Shown: one piece after another, positions 34,709 to 48,088 of the stretch
How positions within the stretch are numbered: position 1 is the first letter of the stretch
Layout: each line of letters starts with the position of its first letter
From: Rhizophagus irregularis
Lineage: Eukaryota; Glomeromycota; Glomeromycetes; Glomerales; Glomeraceae
Assembly: GCF_026210795.1 (NCBI RefSeq)
Contig: NC_089444.1
Location: forward strand, 1,664,501-1,728,500
Length of the DNA: 64,000 nt
Reading direction: 5' to 3'
Position numbers and translations under genes: made by a program
Notes under the pieces: model-generated
What the model saw: only the letters and a program-made list of their open reading frames with translations
Databases searched by the model: none
Told to the model about the DNA's origin: nothing

Positions 34709-37700
34709 TATAGACATTTCTTATAAAAAAAATATATATACAATTTTGCTATTATATTTGCCTTTTAACATACTAGTTTATATTTTCTTGTATTATTTTT
34801 TTTTTATTATTATTATTTCAAAGTTTACATTCCACAATTAATTGTTTATTAATGTGATCTTTTGAAGCTGTTTATTTTTTCTTTCTTCAAAAATAATATA
34901 AATCATTGCAAACAATAATATATATATATATATATATTTTATTATTTATTATTTCATTTGAGCTATACATAGTTCGAGGTTTTGTGCCGGATCAAAATTT
35001 CTTCATTATTACTCTCCTTTTTTTATTAATAACATATACAGAGTCTTAGTTTAAGTTAAAGTAATGACTGCGAATAAAGTAATTTATCTTAGAGAATTGA
35101 GATAATTCAAGGGATTTTGTTAGTTGCACCGTAACGAAAATTACATATTCATCACAAGGAATCACTGTTTATATCTCTTATTCGTCACATGATATTTATC
35201 ACCGGCTATCTCACGTGATAGTGTATAACGCCGTAATGTGGGCCAAAATAAATTTTTTCGGGAAAGAAAAGTGTTAATCACTGCCAGTTTTTTTGAGCAA
35301 ATTTGTTTCTGAAATACCTGAACAGAACAGTGCAATAGTACGCATAATTTATATTTACACTTTAATAATTTAATTAAAAAAAGGCAGAATTTGGGATATC
35401 ATTCCGTTAAAAAAACACAAGTACTTTGTTAATTTTCATCGCCATAATGCGTGACATGCATGTTAAGGCGCGAGGAATTTAATTTTAAGCACGAAAAGAA
35501 TAACAGACTGCACACTAGTTGCAAATAAGTAGAACCCAGGCAACACTTATTAATTATTATTGTGATATATTACTACAATTATTGAAAATCATGATACAAA
35601 TATATAATATCTTTCTATCATTCAACCATTAATTTGGATTGAAAAGGTTTTGAGAAATTCAGCTATTTTGCTTGTTTTTGCTTATTTTTCAGCGTTTGTT
35701 TTTTTTTTTACCTTTTACCACTCCAACTGTTATTCGTTTATTTTTACCTTTACCACTGAATGAAATTCAGTTACTTTAAACAACTTTTTTGCCTTTTACC
35801 ATTCCAAAAAAATTTCAGAGACTTTTGAGAAAGATTTGGGTCACTCCGAAAAGTACTTCTACCTTGACATCAATTCTATTCAAACAATGACTCTTGTAAG
35901 ATCATAGTCAATAGGATCGGTCATATTTTAATGTCTTTTGTAACATACCTTTTTGGAAGTTTTAAATTAAGGCTGAGGTTTTTCGGAAGATGATTAACGA
36001 TTATTGTTCCTTGCATATTAAAAGTTTCAAGCCCGGCCGTGACCATGATTTCATTACAATCTACAACATAAATCGTAAGACCCTCCTTAGATTTCAGGCC
36101 AGAGGTCTGAATAAACATATTTATTGTTCCGCCTTAGCAGTAAACAGAAAAGTTAAGTACAAAATGACGCTAAATAGCATGCATACGTTAAATTACACAA
36201 ACCTCTCAACGTCATCACAAATAGCGAAGGGATAATACCCACATTTTCTTTATTGTATCTTTCTCCTCTTTAGATTTGTAGTCGGTGAACTAGAAAGAAA
36301 ACAGTATATGTAGTCCTTTCAATGATTTTTCTTTAGCAGAGGATATCGATATATATATGAGAAACTTATTGTCACACAGATTGATCAGTTACGTAATATC
36401 TGATATACTTACGCGACGCGATGCTGTGATGAATAAAATTACTGACACGTGACTGTGCTTACTGTGCTTGACACGTATGACACGTGCTATAAAATTACAT
36501 GTACGATATGTACAAGTAATTGTTATAAATTTATGGAAGTTCATAAAATTAGTGTCACATGAGACTTAAAGCACAAATGATCCGTTCGTTATATGCCAAA
36601 TAGAATAAGATCGCCGAACGTAAACTTGATTTGAATGTCTATTATTCACCTAATTGAATAAATATCTTTATTTACGAAGTTACTCCTGTGAAATGATACA
36701 TTCAAAGTTAAGGGCTGTGAAATAACATTTAATTATTATAAGCGGTTTGTATTTTGGTTTGTATTTTAGTGCGATCCCGATGAATTTCGATTGGCTTCAC
36801 ATAACATCCTTTACATAGATTATAAACCGTGGCTAATAATAAAGCTTAGTATACCACAAAATTTATTAAAAAAATCCATTTGTTCAATTTTCCCAGCATA
36901 CAAGTTTTATTGTTACATCCTTTCTTTCATAAGGCGAAAGATACAGGTTTTTGACAAAGAAACAATGTTAAAAATAGATTAAAATGAACTTAAAAGTTAT
37001 AATGTAGTTGTTTCCAAAAAAGGCAAGTTCTTCCGACAACTTTGGCTAAGTCAAATTCCACACAAAAAAAAGTCGGAAAAACTTTGATAATATATAAAAA
37101 ATAATATCAAGATTTTAAAACAATTTTTAAACTAAATTTAAACTAAAAATAATTTGTTTCACGAATCCACATTGATAACAGGATTTACTGTTTGACACTA
37201 TACTAACAAAGTTTTTTCTTGCACATGTAGTTTATGCTAAACGGCAAATGTGATCTTAATTTAGTTATCTTCCGGTGGATCTTTATTTATTATCTTCAGG
37301 CAGAAAATAGTTTTTTTTTCAAAAAAAAAAAAAAAAAAAGAGCTTCCCGCAGGCAGAAAATAATCTCTTCAAGAATCTTTATTCTAATTAGCTTCTATTT
37401 TTTTACATAATATGAAATAATATATACGGGATTAGCGGGAACTTTTTGGAAAGCCACTAGTATGGTAAAAAAAACCTCATTCATTCTGATCTGATGGTTA
37501 TAAATATAAATATATATAAATATGTATATATATTTTTTTATATATATATAATTTTTTTTTACTGTACACAACATATTAGATATATATTCGAAAATTTATA
37601 TATATACTTTGTGTAATTATTGCAAGAAATTAATACTCATTTTTTTTTATTCCTCTTTTTCAAATAACACAGCCGTTTTTATTAGATTTTTTGCAAAAAG

Positions 37701-37967
37701 ATCCCGAAAAAATCAATTATATAAAGTGAAAAAAATTCTTTGAGGAAAAAAAAGGAAAAAAAAGGATTATCTTTCAACGCAAACACGTACTAACGCTTTA
37801 TTCTATCAAAATTTTATATACATTTATTCTAAAATTACTTCGCATTATAAACTTCTCTTCATTATTTGAAAAATTCTTTACCTGATAGTCAATACAAGCA
37901 AGCTTTTCACCTTTAAAAAAAAAAAAAGTTATTCTTATTCTACTCAACATAACTAAATTGAATAATA
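34709..37967. other. Intergenic; one unassigned open segment on the minus strand
   Basis: Mostly AT-rich, with A/T runs and several CACGTG-containing sequences around 35200 and 36420-36560. On the minus strand 35948-36118 reads MFIQTSGLKSKEGLTIYVVD and so on, ending KLPKR just before GTATGT, as an exon might. No partner exon or domain was recognised, so it may be a relic. A near-repeat of AGGCAGAAAATA flanks an A run at 37300-37350. Confidence 0.35.
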
Positions 37968-40900
37968 ATGTCCGGAAGAAATCACGAGCACTATAATAAA
38001 CCCAACCACGAAAGTCGTTACTCTAATAATTCGAATAACTTTGGAGATAATTATAATAATTCACCCCGTCACAATAGAAGTTCTCCTCCTCGTCGCGGCC
38101 ATAATGGACAAAGTCGCGGTTATTCTTCAACTGACCAAGGTTATCTGAACAGCTCACCTCGTCCCAGTAACAATTGCGATAGCCAAGATAATCGTAATCT
38201 TAACAATCGATCTAATGCTCGTGCTGCTTGTAGTCCTTATAACAGAAATTCTCAAAGCAGCAGATCTCGCAACTCTCATACCGGATCTTCCGCTCGTGAG
38301 GAACGAGAAAATCCTCGTCCTTCGTCGTTCCAAGATCCCGATGATTTTTTAGGCGGTTGGGGTGAACCTCAAATGGAAAATTGTGGTGAGTCTATCGAAG
38401 AGAGAAAATACAAAGCGGCTGTCAGAGACCCACCTTTCTTAAAATTAAATCCTTCGAAAGAAGCATCCAGGGTCCCCAGTACCGATGATGATGAGGTTGA
38501 CTGGGTAATATCTGAACCTATCCCTTCGAATTCCGTCACGATTCGAACTCAATCGCCGCCGCCATACTTTTTTTCGGAGAATGAAGTTAACAACAAAAAA
38601 GTTTCTCGGAATAATAATAAAGGAAAGTCTAAAGCTTCCCAGGATCAATGTTACGAAGAAAAATTTCCTAATAATGGAGAGGATGATTACAAGGGAAAAA
38701 GTTTTCCCCCACCATATCCAATTGTCCCGGTCTCCCCAGATATCGAACAACACTTGCCTACTGACAGAATTTTTGAGAATGATTCTAGGTCATCCGCACA
38801 ATCCTTTGATAATCTCTGTAAAATAGCAAAAACACTTTGGAGTGATTCCACGGATGTCCCACTCGATTTGGCCAGCAAGCAAGACGTGAATCCTGATGAG
38901 TATTTGAGACTTAATGGAGATAAACTAAGGGAGGCTTCAGTGGAATATAGCAATTCTAACAATAAAAATCGTATAGAACCTGAATGGCCCGAGGAAAAGC
39001 ACGAGGAATGGCCCGAGGAACGAGATTTTTCAAATGTGACGCCTTGCAATCCTGAATTAACATACAATCAATCTTCCTCATTTATAGGCTATCAGTCTTT
39101 CTCATTTACAGATAATCAGTCTTCCTCGTTCATAGACAATCAGTTAAATTCACCTAAATTACCCCCACCTAAATCATCCTCAATTAAAAAAACAGATTTC
39201 AGATACGCATCAAAATTAATATCTTCTTTTATTTCGTAAGTAGAATCTGATTTTAGTTTCTGGTTTTTTTATTATTAATTTAAAATTTATTAAATTGAAG
39301 GAACGAGAAGAGTGAGAGGAGAAAACTCGCTAGAAATCCTCCTAATGATGATGCGGGAAATTATTCGACTGTAATTTCGACAGTTTCGACTATAGAAATT
39401 TCAGAAGTAGAAATTTCAAAAGTAGAAGTTTCAAAAGTAGAAGAATTTTCGATTTTAACATCATTACGAGCAAAAGACGAAGAAGCTGTTCGAGATTTGG
39501 TTGATAACATATCCCGCTCCCCTCCCGATAGTTGGCTTTATCACACTCTTTCTAGAGCTCATTTTTTACTTCCAAAAATCTCATCATTTGATAAACAAGC
39601 TATACAAAATCTTTTAAAAATTCTATCTTCTCCTCTCGTTCTCAAACAAAATAGCGCCGAAACGAAAGAATTAATTGATCTTATTATCGCGCAAGCCGGT
39701 TTTTTCGAAAAGATATTCTTTTATATGAAAGGTGTTATTTTCGGTAGTGACCTTATACCGATTATTAGACTGATCGACTTTATTATTCGATATTTTCCTC
39801 GTGCAGATCTAAATATTCAACACAATGATATCGACGAAGTATATATGAGGGTTAAAAGTACCTTTCTTGAGAAAGAATCGGATGATGTTACCGCAATGCT
39901 TATTAATATTAAAAGGTACCGACCCAAGAAGAGCATAGCTGTTGATTGGAATGTTATCGGCCAAAATGATCAGAAAAAGGCCGTTGAACAGAGTAAGGAC
40001 ATTGAACAGAAGAAGGCCTTAGATTATCAAAAAAAGGACATCGAACTGAAGAATGAACAGAAGAAGGTCTTAGGTCATCAAAAAAAAGACGGTGATCTTC
40101 AGAAGAATGAACAGAATGTCTTAGATTCTCCAAAAAATGATGATCAGAAGAAGGAAAAGCAAAAAAAACCCGATTGGATAATTCATCACAGTGAAAACCG
40201 TACTGAGAAGCCAATAGAGCCTCTTCCTGAAGAAATTTTTAACTTACGAGAAATGATGATTAGGCCCACATTAACACCACATTTGGCTAATCGCTCCTGG
40301 TCGCCTGAACATGAAGAAATATATCGTCAAATTCATTACGATTTACTGAGAACTGAAGTTGTAGAGGACCTGCAGAGGGCTAGCGTATCGTTTTTTGCTG
40401 ATAATTGCAAAGACTATGATATACCAATGAATTCACCCTTTTATAATTATGTTTACTACCAAGATGTTCAAGTTGTCGACACTTACATTGATAAAAACTT
40501 TACTCCGTACGTTAGAGTTGGATTTAAACCAAGTCGACCTGTTGATTGGATTAAAGGTGAACACCTTATATACGGTACCTATGTACTATTGTTTAAGGTC
40601 AAGACCGATCTATCTATCGATATATCAAGTATGACCTGGGCGATGGTCGGATATTTCAACCTTGATGATGTCATCAGACCGAGTTATAATAAAGATCCAT
40701 GTTGGAAATTACGGGAAAGTTTTGTAGGTTTAAATTTCTCCTCGTCAGAATTCGAGAAGCTCGATATTGATGGAAAGTATGTCATGTTGGAATCGACCAG
40801 GAACTATGCTACAATAAGGCCAGTAATGGAATGGCTCAAAGAATCAGGAATCCAAAGATTTATTCCATTGTATCGAGAACTGTTCACATGCAGCCTTAAC

Positions 40901-43900
40901 GTTCCTATCGTTAAGGATACAGAAAATAAACTTATCCCCGGTTATCTTGAGAACGTTTCCTTTAACATAACTTCAATTTTGGTCGATCAAAAAAATAAAA
41001 CCATTGCTAGGGATCTAGCTCAGTGGCCGCATTATTCGATTAAAAATGGCACAGCATACAATATGGAACGTTCTGGTGTCGTTGCTTTACGACATATAAT
41101 TTCGAATAAAGTTGCCGTGATCATGGCACCAATTATTACGTCAAAAGCGAGGGTTGCTTCAAAAGCTGTAGAACTCCTTAATCAAGCCCTTGAACAGAGC
41201 CACTGTCATGAACCAATTCTTATTCTTACTCGTAGTTCATATGCTTTGGATAGTATTTTGGAACAACTGCTTCCTTCCTTTCCGGAACTCATCCGTTGTG
41301 GATCCTTGTCAAAATGCAAAAATCCTGCTCTTAGTGCTAGGCAAATTCAGGATGTGGTTGAAGAAAATTCGAAAAAAACATCTTTACGCAGGGGATGGTA
41401 TAATATTAGTGGCGAAATTATTAGTAAACAAAAAGAATTAATGGAATTATGGAAATTAAGGAAAATTGGTTTATCATTACATTATTTCTTAGAAACATGT
41501 CCCAAAGGATTCCGCGAACAACTGAGTCCTGTGAACCCGAGGACACAATCTAGGGCTTTTGGATTTGAGCACGAAAAAGCAATGCTTATACATTGCTTAG
41601 AACTTTGGTTATCGGGTATACCGATGGTAACTGTAGATAAACTCTATCCATCGAATAAACAAAAGGGTTTAACTGAAGACTTTCCGGCCTTTCCGAGTTT
41701 TCGACATAGCATACAACGAACTGATACAACCTTACCTGCAAATCCTTGGTCCAATGTTACACAAGGTTCTAATCAAGGTATAGTTATGGTCAATAAATAT
41801 CCGAATTTTGTATTTAGCAATCCTAATTTTTTATTTACAAAAGAGATGTATATACGACCTTATCATATTTCACCATCGCTTTTTGATGAACTTTCCAAAT
41901 CATATTTATTCGAAAACGATTGGATGAAAAGCAATGGATGCAATGACGATGAAATCTCTTTTCCAACTGACTCTGACAAAGAGATTTTGAATCATCAAAT
42001 TGATGATCGTGTTATATTCAAATCTGAAGATGGCTATAACAGTTTTTTTTCTAATTCTAATTTTTATAAACACAAGACGGAGTTCGCCAATGTGGCGTTA
42101 GGGTTTTGGCGTAATAATGGAAAGAACATTTGGGATATGAAGGTAGATGAACGCAAAAGTTTATATGATAGGTTCTGTCAGCGCCATAAAAATTTTTGCG
42201 ATCCGAAAATTCGTGACATCCAAAAAAGTGCAATATCAGATGCAGAAAATGCCAAATCGACGCTAATTGCGCGATGGACCGAAGTGTGTAGTTTTGTACC
42301 AGTAATAGGAATGACCGTAAATTATGCTACGGAATATAGAGAACTACTCACTACCATAAAACCAAGAATTTGCATTGTGGACGAAGCATCCGAGATTTTG
42401 GAATCTCAGTTAATGTATTTAATCTCCACAGACCGACTCGAACATTTAATAATGTTCGGTGATACTAAGTATTCAAAGCCTGATGTTAAGAGTTGTACAG
42501 CTCAAAAACACGGATTGGATGTATCATTATTTGATAGGTGGATCCAATGTGATGGAAAATCCGTCTGTTTAAAACAACAATCTCGCATGCATCCAGCTGT
42601 CCATGAACTTGTTCGTACATTTTATGATGAAGATGGGACAGAAAATATAGAGACAAATAATATTCCCAAGATTAAGGGTGTTCCCTCTAATGTGTTCTTT
42701 ATGACACATAATAATTCTGACGATGAAAAATGGACGTCTTTCAAAAAAACAAACACTTTCGAGGCAGAATTTATTATAAGATTTGCTTTCTATTTGTATC
42801 AGCAGGGATATGATCCAGCGAAGATAACTATTCTGACGCCTTATCTGGGGCAAAAACTTTTAATTCTGAATTTGTTAAAACCAGAACTAAAGAAAGACTT
42901 ATCAAGGAATAGCAAATACGGACGATTTGATAAGGAGAGGAATCAAGCCGGAAAGATTAGGGTTGAATTGATCGATAATTATAGTAGTGAGGAGAATGAG
43001 ATTGTTCTGCTTTCATTGGTGTCAGTAAGCAAGAATTGGCATGAAGAAGCTTTAAAAACATTGAATAATAAAAAGCGAGCAATAATCGCTTTGTCAAGGG
43101 CACTTCATGCACTTTATATTTTCGGTAATGACGATATGCTTCGTAAAAGCGAAATATGGGCACCGATTGTTAAGCTGACAGAAAAAAGTAATTAATAAAT
43201 TAATAACTAAAGAACTATTTGTTTGATACTAATAATTATATTGATTTTTCTTCATTTAAATAGAAAATGCGTACGGAAAAAGCTTGATTCTTTCCTGCGA
43301 TACTCATAATAAACAAAGAATAGAAGTTTCAACATTAGAAGATTTTGAAACAAAAGTACCATATGGCGGGTGTTCGGTAAGTATTTTTACCAATATTTTT
43401 CATTATGACAACGGACAAATATAATACGTAAGGGGATATATCTTATCCATTTTATTACATATATTAATAATAATATTTTTTTTTTTTGTTAGAAACCATG
43501 TGACGATTTATTGAAGTGTGGACATGCATGCTCTAGAAAATGTCATCCTATCCAACACTCAAATGAAGTAAATTATATTTGTCATCGCCCATGCGCTCAA
43601 TCTAGACCCGAAGGATGTTCGCACAGATGTCCTAATAAATGTAACGATTGTGAAAAATTAGGAAAGTGTCCACCATGTGAGGAGGAAGTTAGAATCAAAT
43701 TATCATGTGGTCACGTAAAAATCATGTCATGTCGTAGAAAATTTAATATGGATAGAATGAATGTGGAATGCAGTGAAAGGAGAATGGTTACTTTTGAATG
43801 TGGGCATAGTTCCATGTTTCCGTGCAGCACAAGGTATCCTGTGTGCCAAGAAACCTGTGGCAAGCCTTTTCCCTGCGGGCATCGTTGTCAACGCCAATGT

Positions 43901-44958
43901 GGAATAGAACACAATCATGAAAGGTCCGATTGTTTGAGCGAATGTACGAAAGTCTTAATCTGCGGACATCAGTGCGCGAATGGTTGTAACGAACCTAACC
44001 GTCATACTTCTTTTTGCATCAAGCGATGTCGGATTAAGTGCTTGCATGGACGTGTGTGTCCAAAAACTTGTTGTGAGAAATGCACAAGCTGTCGTGAGCC
44101 TTGCCCGTGGAAATGTCCACATTATAAATGCAATAGGAAATGTTTTGAAGTATGTGACCGAATTCCATGCGATAAGCGATGCCAAATATTTTTTAGATGC
44201 GGGTAAATATTTAGTTATTTAATTTTATTTTCCTCTTTTTTAATTAATCATTATTGTTTAATTTTAAATCTTTCATAGTCATCAATGTAATGGTTATTGT
44301 GGCGAAAAGTGCCCTCCCTGTTTAAAGTGTAATCCAAGCCTACAATGTAAGATTACTCTTTTAACATTTTCCGAAATGGAAGAAAATGAGGATCTTTATG
44401 TTCTTCCTGAATGTAATTGCGTGTTTACAGCAACAGGCCTTGATACATACTTTAATAACCAAGCTAAAAATGGTAATATATACTTTTAATTTGTTTATTA
44501 TTTTTATAATATTAATTATATTTATGAATTTTTCACTTCAATTAGGCGATCACACCGCCGTAAAACTCTGGCAATGTCCCAGCTGTCAAGAACCAATCTT
44601 CACCGCTATGAGATATAGCAATTATTTAAAGAGTGAAATTAATCTTTGGAATATAATCAAACATAAGCAAGAAATAGCCCGCAATTCACTCTCAGAAGAG
44701 GAAAGGAGACAGATTATTAATGCCATGAACGAAGAAACACGAACTACCGATTTCAACAGCATGGTCGGAGGTAGATGGTTCGTGTGCCCAAATAAACATC
44801 CGTATTATATTGGGAACTGTGGTGGTGCCACCCAAATATCAAGATGCCCGGATTGTTCCGCAACTATTGGCGGAACCCAACATAGGGTAATTAACTCCAA
44901 TAAATTTTATGGAGAATTTGACAACAGTACTTCGCCTGCTTGGCCAGGCCAGCACTAG
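37968..44958 (+). CDS. ZNFX1-like NFX1-type zinc-finger protein with a degenerate helicase domain
   Basis: Six exons (37968-39235, 39301-43187, 43264-43376, 43493-44202, 44279-44472, 44546-44958) join in frame to 2,194 residues. Residues 1-422 are a disordered N/S/R-rich region; about 500-620 is helical (armadillo-like in relatives); about 645-715 is a QKK-rich repeat. The superfamily 1 helicase region spans about 1015-1750. Recognisable motifs are CIVDEASEIL (II, near 1450), FGDTKYSKP (III), LKQQSRMHPAV (IV), DNYSSEENEIVLLSLV (V) and ALSRALHALYIFGN (VI). The Walker A segment near 1031 reads IMAPIITSKARVA, lacking the GxxxxGK[T/S] pattern, so ATP binding is doubtful. Exons 4-5 encode repeated NFX1-type Cys/His fingers (CGHACSRKCHP, CGHRCQRQCG), and the end has an RZ-type finger (WFVCPNKHPYYIGNC, then CPDC). 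Animal and nematode relatives act in RNA silencing and antiviral responses. Probably an RNA-binding pseudo-helicase. Confidence 0.85.
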
Positions 44959-45380
44959 ATATGTTGTCAGATTTCCTTAATTTATGTATATATAATAACT
45001 TAGATACTAATCAAGTGCAAAGTGCATTTATATAATTAGTAAATTATTTTATTAATAGTAATTTTTACATGATAATTTATGTGCGTCGTAAATTTTAAAT
45101 TTCTTTTGATATTTTAAACAATGTTTGTCGCTAAATAAATAAAATTCAACTACTTGGTTTATTCATCGGAAGGCTATCTCTAAAAAAAAGACGAGAATGT
45201 GGGATCAACTAAATTTATTGATTTTATGGATTTTATGCGAAATGGCAAATAATCTTACCCTAATGTCTCTTCCAAATGTGGAATCATATGAGAACAAAGA
45301 TAAATGGTTATAACAGGTGCTGGCGGTCCATCACGTGATCTGTAATTTTATAAATCATATGAGCGAATTTTGACCTCGTA
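44959..45380. other. Intergenic
   Basis: The gap between the convergent ZNFX1-like and Alba-like genes holds their 3' regions. ATAAATAAAATTC near 45135 could be part of a polyadenylation region. Nothing else seen. Confidence 0.5.
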
Positions 45381-45838
45381 TTACAAAATCTTTTGTACTT
45401 GCATATCATGTTCTTTATGATCTTCGTGATCAAGAATCATCTCGTCGTCATCTTTTTTTTCTTCATCTTGTGTTAAGGAATCCCGTCCGATTTGAGTATA
45501 TTGATGTAAAGAACCATTTAATTTTCGTTTAATTATTTCTACTATGGTAATAGTTTTATTAATAGCTGGACCTTTTCCTGAGAATACAACAACATTTTCG
45601 GGCGTAAAACTTGACTTATCCTAGATTTAATAGGAATATAATTTAAAATTTTTCACTTTTCATTGTAATGGATTATTATATGAGCTACCTGAAAAATTGA
45701 TAAAGCAATTTCAACATATTTCTTGATTTTACTCGATTGAACTATTCTAATAAATTTTTTTGGTTGAATATTTAAAGAATTTTCAGTTTTTTGTTGCAAT
45801 ATTGAATCCTGAGCTAAGTCTTTATCTGATGATAACAT
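45381..45838 (-). CDS. Alba-domain protein, Rpp25/Pop6-like
   Basis: Two exons on the minus strand (45838-45689 and 45620-45381; 68-nt intron with GTAG..CTAG ends) join in frame to 129 residues. The Alba fold signature is clear: FIRIVQSSKIKKYVEIALS, then VVVFSGKGPAINKTITI and VEIIKRKL, with the GKG loop that contacts nucleic acid. In eukaryotes such proteins are subunits of RNase P/MRP (Rpp25/Pop6) or RNA-binding regulators. Which of the two cannot be decided here. The C-terminal 30 residues are acidic and His-rich (DEEKKDDDEM). The ATG at 45836-45838 is the first after an in-frame stop. Confidence 0.85.
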
Positions 45839-46391
45839 TTGGTCTAATATTGAGGGAGGGAAATAATTATTTCCAAAATCAGATTAACTGTGGCAGTGTT
45901 CAAAACTTTTGTTATTTGGTTTAACAAGTACCCGGAAACTTATACCGGTGCACAGACTATATTAAAAATTTCCAAAAGTTACCGTACAATATACACTCTC
46001 CGAAACTTCAAATGACAAGGCCTTATAGGAAATCTGCTAGCCCTGGTTGTAATAGCAGATGAAACAAACGATTATGTAAAGTTGAATGCTGTCACCAAAG
46101 CATATTATATAGTATTTCGTGAGATGCCGGGTATTAAATCATTTAAGTGAGGAGGCACAGTATAATTTTGACCAGAATTAAGCTTAAGTCACCAGAATTA
46201 AGGGGGGGTATTATTGTACATGTAGTTTCTGGGGTCCAACACCATTTTTTAGTTCGACGATTTTTATTGGCTCGGATACAACGAACGGGTCAAACTGAAA
46301 ATTAGTTATTTTTAACTACCGTTAAAAATAAGTTCGTGTTTTTTCAGTTTTTAAATTTTTTTTTTAATTATAAAAGTTTTTTGAATTAAGT
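45839..46391. other. Intergenic, upstream of two divergent genes
   Basis: Shared upstream region of the Alba-like (-) and rhomboid (+) genes. It contains GACCAGAATTAAGC and CACCAGAATTAAGGGGGG near 46170-46208, a short repeat. No further gene seen. Confidence 0.5.
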
Positions 46392-47874
46392 ATGACAGAA
46401 GTTCGAAGAAATATACCTTCTTTTTCGACTGTTACTTCTAGCTTTAAATCATACATTACATCTTTACCGCTATTAACTACGACCATCACGTGTATATCAA
46501 TTTTATTTTATGTGTTTGAGTATGTGTACAAAGCATTATTTTCGGATACTATTTACAATTTGCTATCACTTTCACCCGTTTCATTCTTTAGTGGACAAGG
46601 TAATTTTATATTTAACGCGTAAAACTCGAAAATTTCTTATACCCCCTTTAAATAACTAACAGTAAATAAATGTTTATTATAGTGTGGCGTTTAGTTACGT
46701 TTCCTTATCCATCTGATTCACTTGGAAATATACTTTTTAATTTACTTGCATTTTTACCTTTAAGTACAGCAATAGAACATACGATTGGTACATTAGAATA
46801 TTTTTATATATTAATGACTATATTTACAATACTTTCAGGTTCCTTATATTTATTAGGTTCACTGATTTTTGATTATAAAGATGTCAATATTGGTGGTTTA
46901 AGTGTTTGGATGTTTGGTGTTGTTGTTTGGGAGAGTAGAGAATTAGCTGGACGTGAAAGGGAGTATGTTTCTATCTTACTAATTAATTCTCAAAAGATTT
47001 TCGAATTTTATTTTGAGTGTTGAAATGAACTTTTTTTCGATATTAGCATACTTGGATTTTTTAGAGTTCCAGCACACTTTTATCCTATTGTATTGTTATT
47101 GTTGATGGAAATTTTATTTCCACCTAATTGGTTTGCTAGTCATTTGTGTGGCTTATTTACGGGATATTTTTGTGAGTCACTTTATATTGCAATGTAATAC
47201 TTTTCTTCTTTTTCTTCTAAAAAACATATCTAATTAATTTGGGATCTTCTTATAGATTCCTTTGGATATCTATCATGTATAATACCATCTTCAAGATATT
47301 TTTCAAATTTGGAAAGTAAATTTTCTTATTTATCGAATTTGCGTGGTTTCGTTAAAGCAGATGAGGGTAGTAGAGGTGGATGGTGGTTACCATTATGGAA
47401 TCAAGATGTTGATGGATTAGAAGATTCGCTTGAATCTCCTATACATAGCAATAATGATGGTGGTGCAATTGGTGGAGGTGAAGGTGATCATGATGTCCGT
47501 GATAATAATGTTCGTGATGGCCATGTCAGTGGTGGAGGTGATGGGGATAATACTCTTCTTAACCCAACAAGCGCAACTCCGTAAGTAGTTTTTATATGAC
47601 AAAGTTTTTAATGAAATAATTTTCTAATTCAAAATATCTCCTTTCTTAAAGACAAAATGCACGATCGATATCTCCAGAGATATCAACGCCTGTATTTGTC
47701 GTGCCATCCTCAAACGAATCAAGTAGAGCTAATTCTCCTGATACTTCCCCCTTAACTGATAATAAAAATTCCGAGACCACAACTTCAACACAAATAAATA
47801 ACGATATTGAATTTGATTATCTTCTTCATCAAGATAATTCATCTAAAGATGTAAAATTAGTAAGCGATGATTGA
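46392..47874 (+). CDS. Rhomboid intramembrane serine protease, Rbd2-like
   Basis: Five exons (46392-46599, 46683-46962, 47047-47171, 47256-47580, 47652-47874) join in frame to 386 residues. Hydrophobic segments are spread over residues 20-210. The catalytic Ser is in GGLSVWMF (Ser143) and the His in FASHLCGLFTGY (His195), the Ser-His dyad of rhomboid proteases; the usual GxSG is GLSV here. The C-terminal half is cytosolic and disordered, with a G/D-rich stretch (GGAIGGGEGDHD) and a S/T-rich end. Fungal Rbd2-type rhomboids act in the Golgi, for instance cleaving membrane-bound SREBP. That specific role is inference. Confidence 0.8.
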
Positions 47875-48088
47875 GTATTTGCAAAAATCCGAAAATTTTA
47901 AGTGTAATCTTTTACTGTAAATATATTTTACATATTTTGTATTAGTTATTGAATTTATTAATATTATTAAAGTAATAAATAATTTTTACATATAATAAAT
48001 AAATTTTTTTTAAAAAATAGTATAAAAATTTATTGAGAATTCTTTCTTACACGCATATATTACATATATTTTTTGATCCAAAAAGGTG
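47875..48088. other. Short convergent intergenic region
   Basis: The 3' regions of the rhomboid (+) and Mic10 (-) genes face each other. AT-rich, with AATAAATAA-type sequences that could serve polyadenylation on both strands. Confidence 0.4.

Noticed and set aside
38445-39067. Minus-strand open frames opposite the ZNFX1-like first exon
   Set aside because: Shadows of the real gene on the other strand; no independent support.
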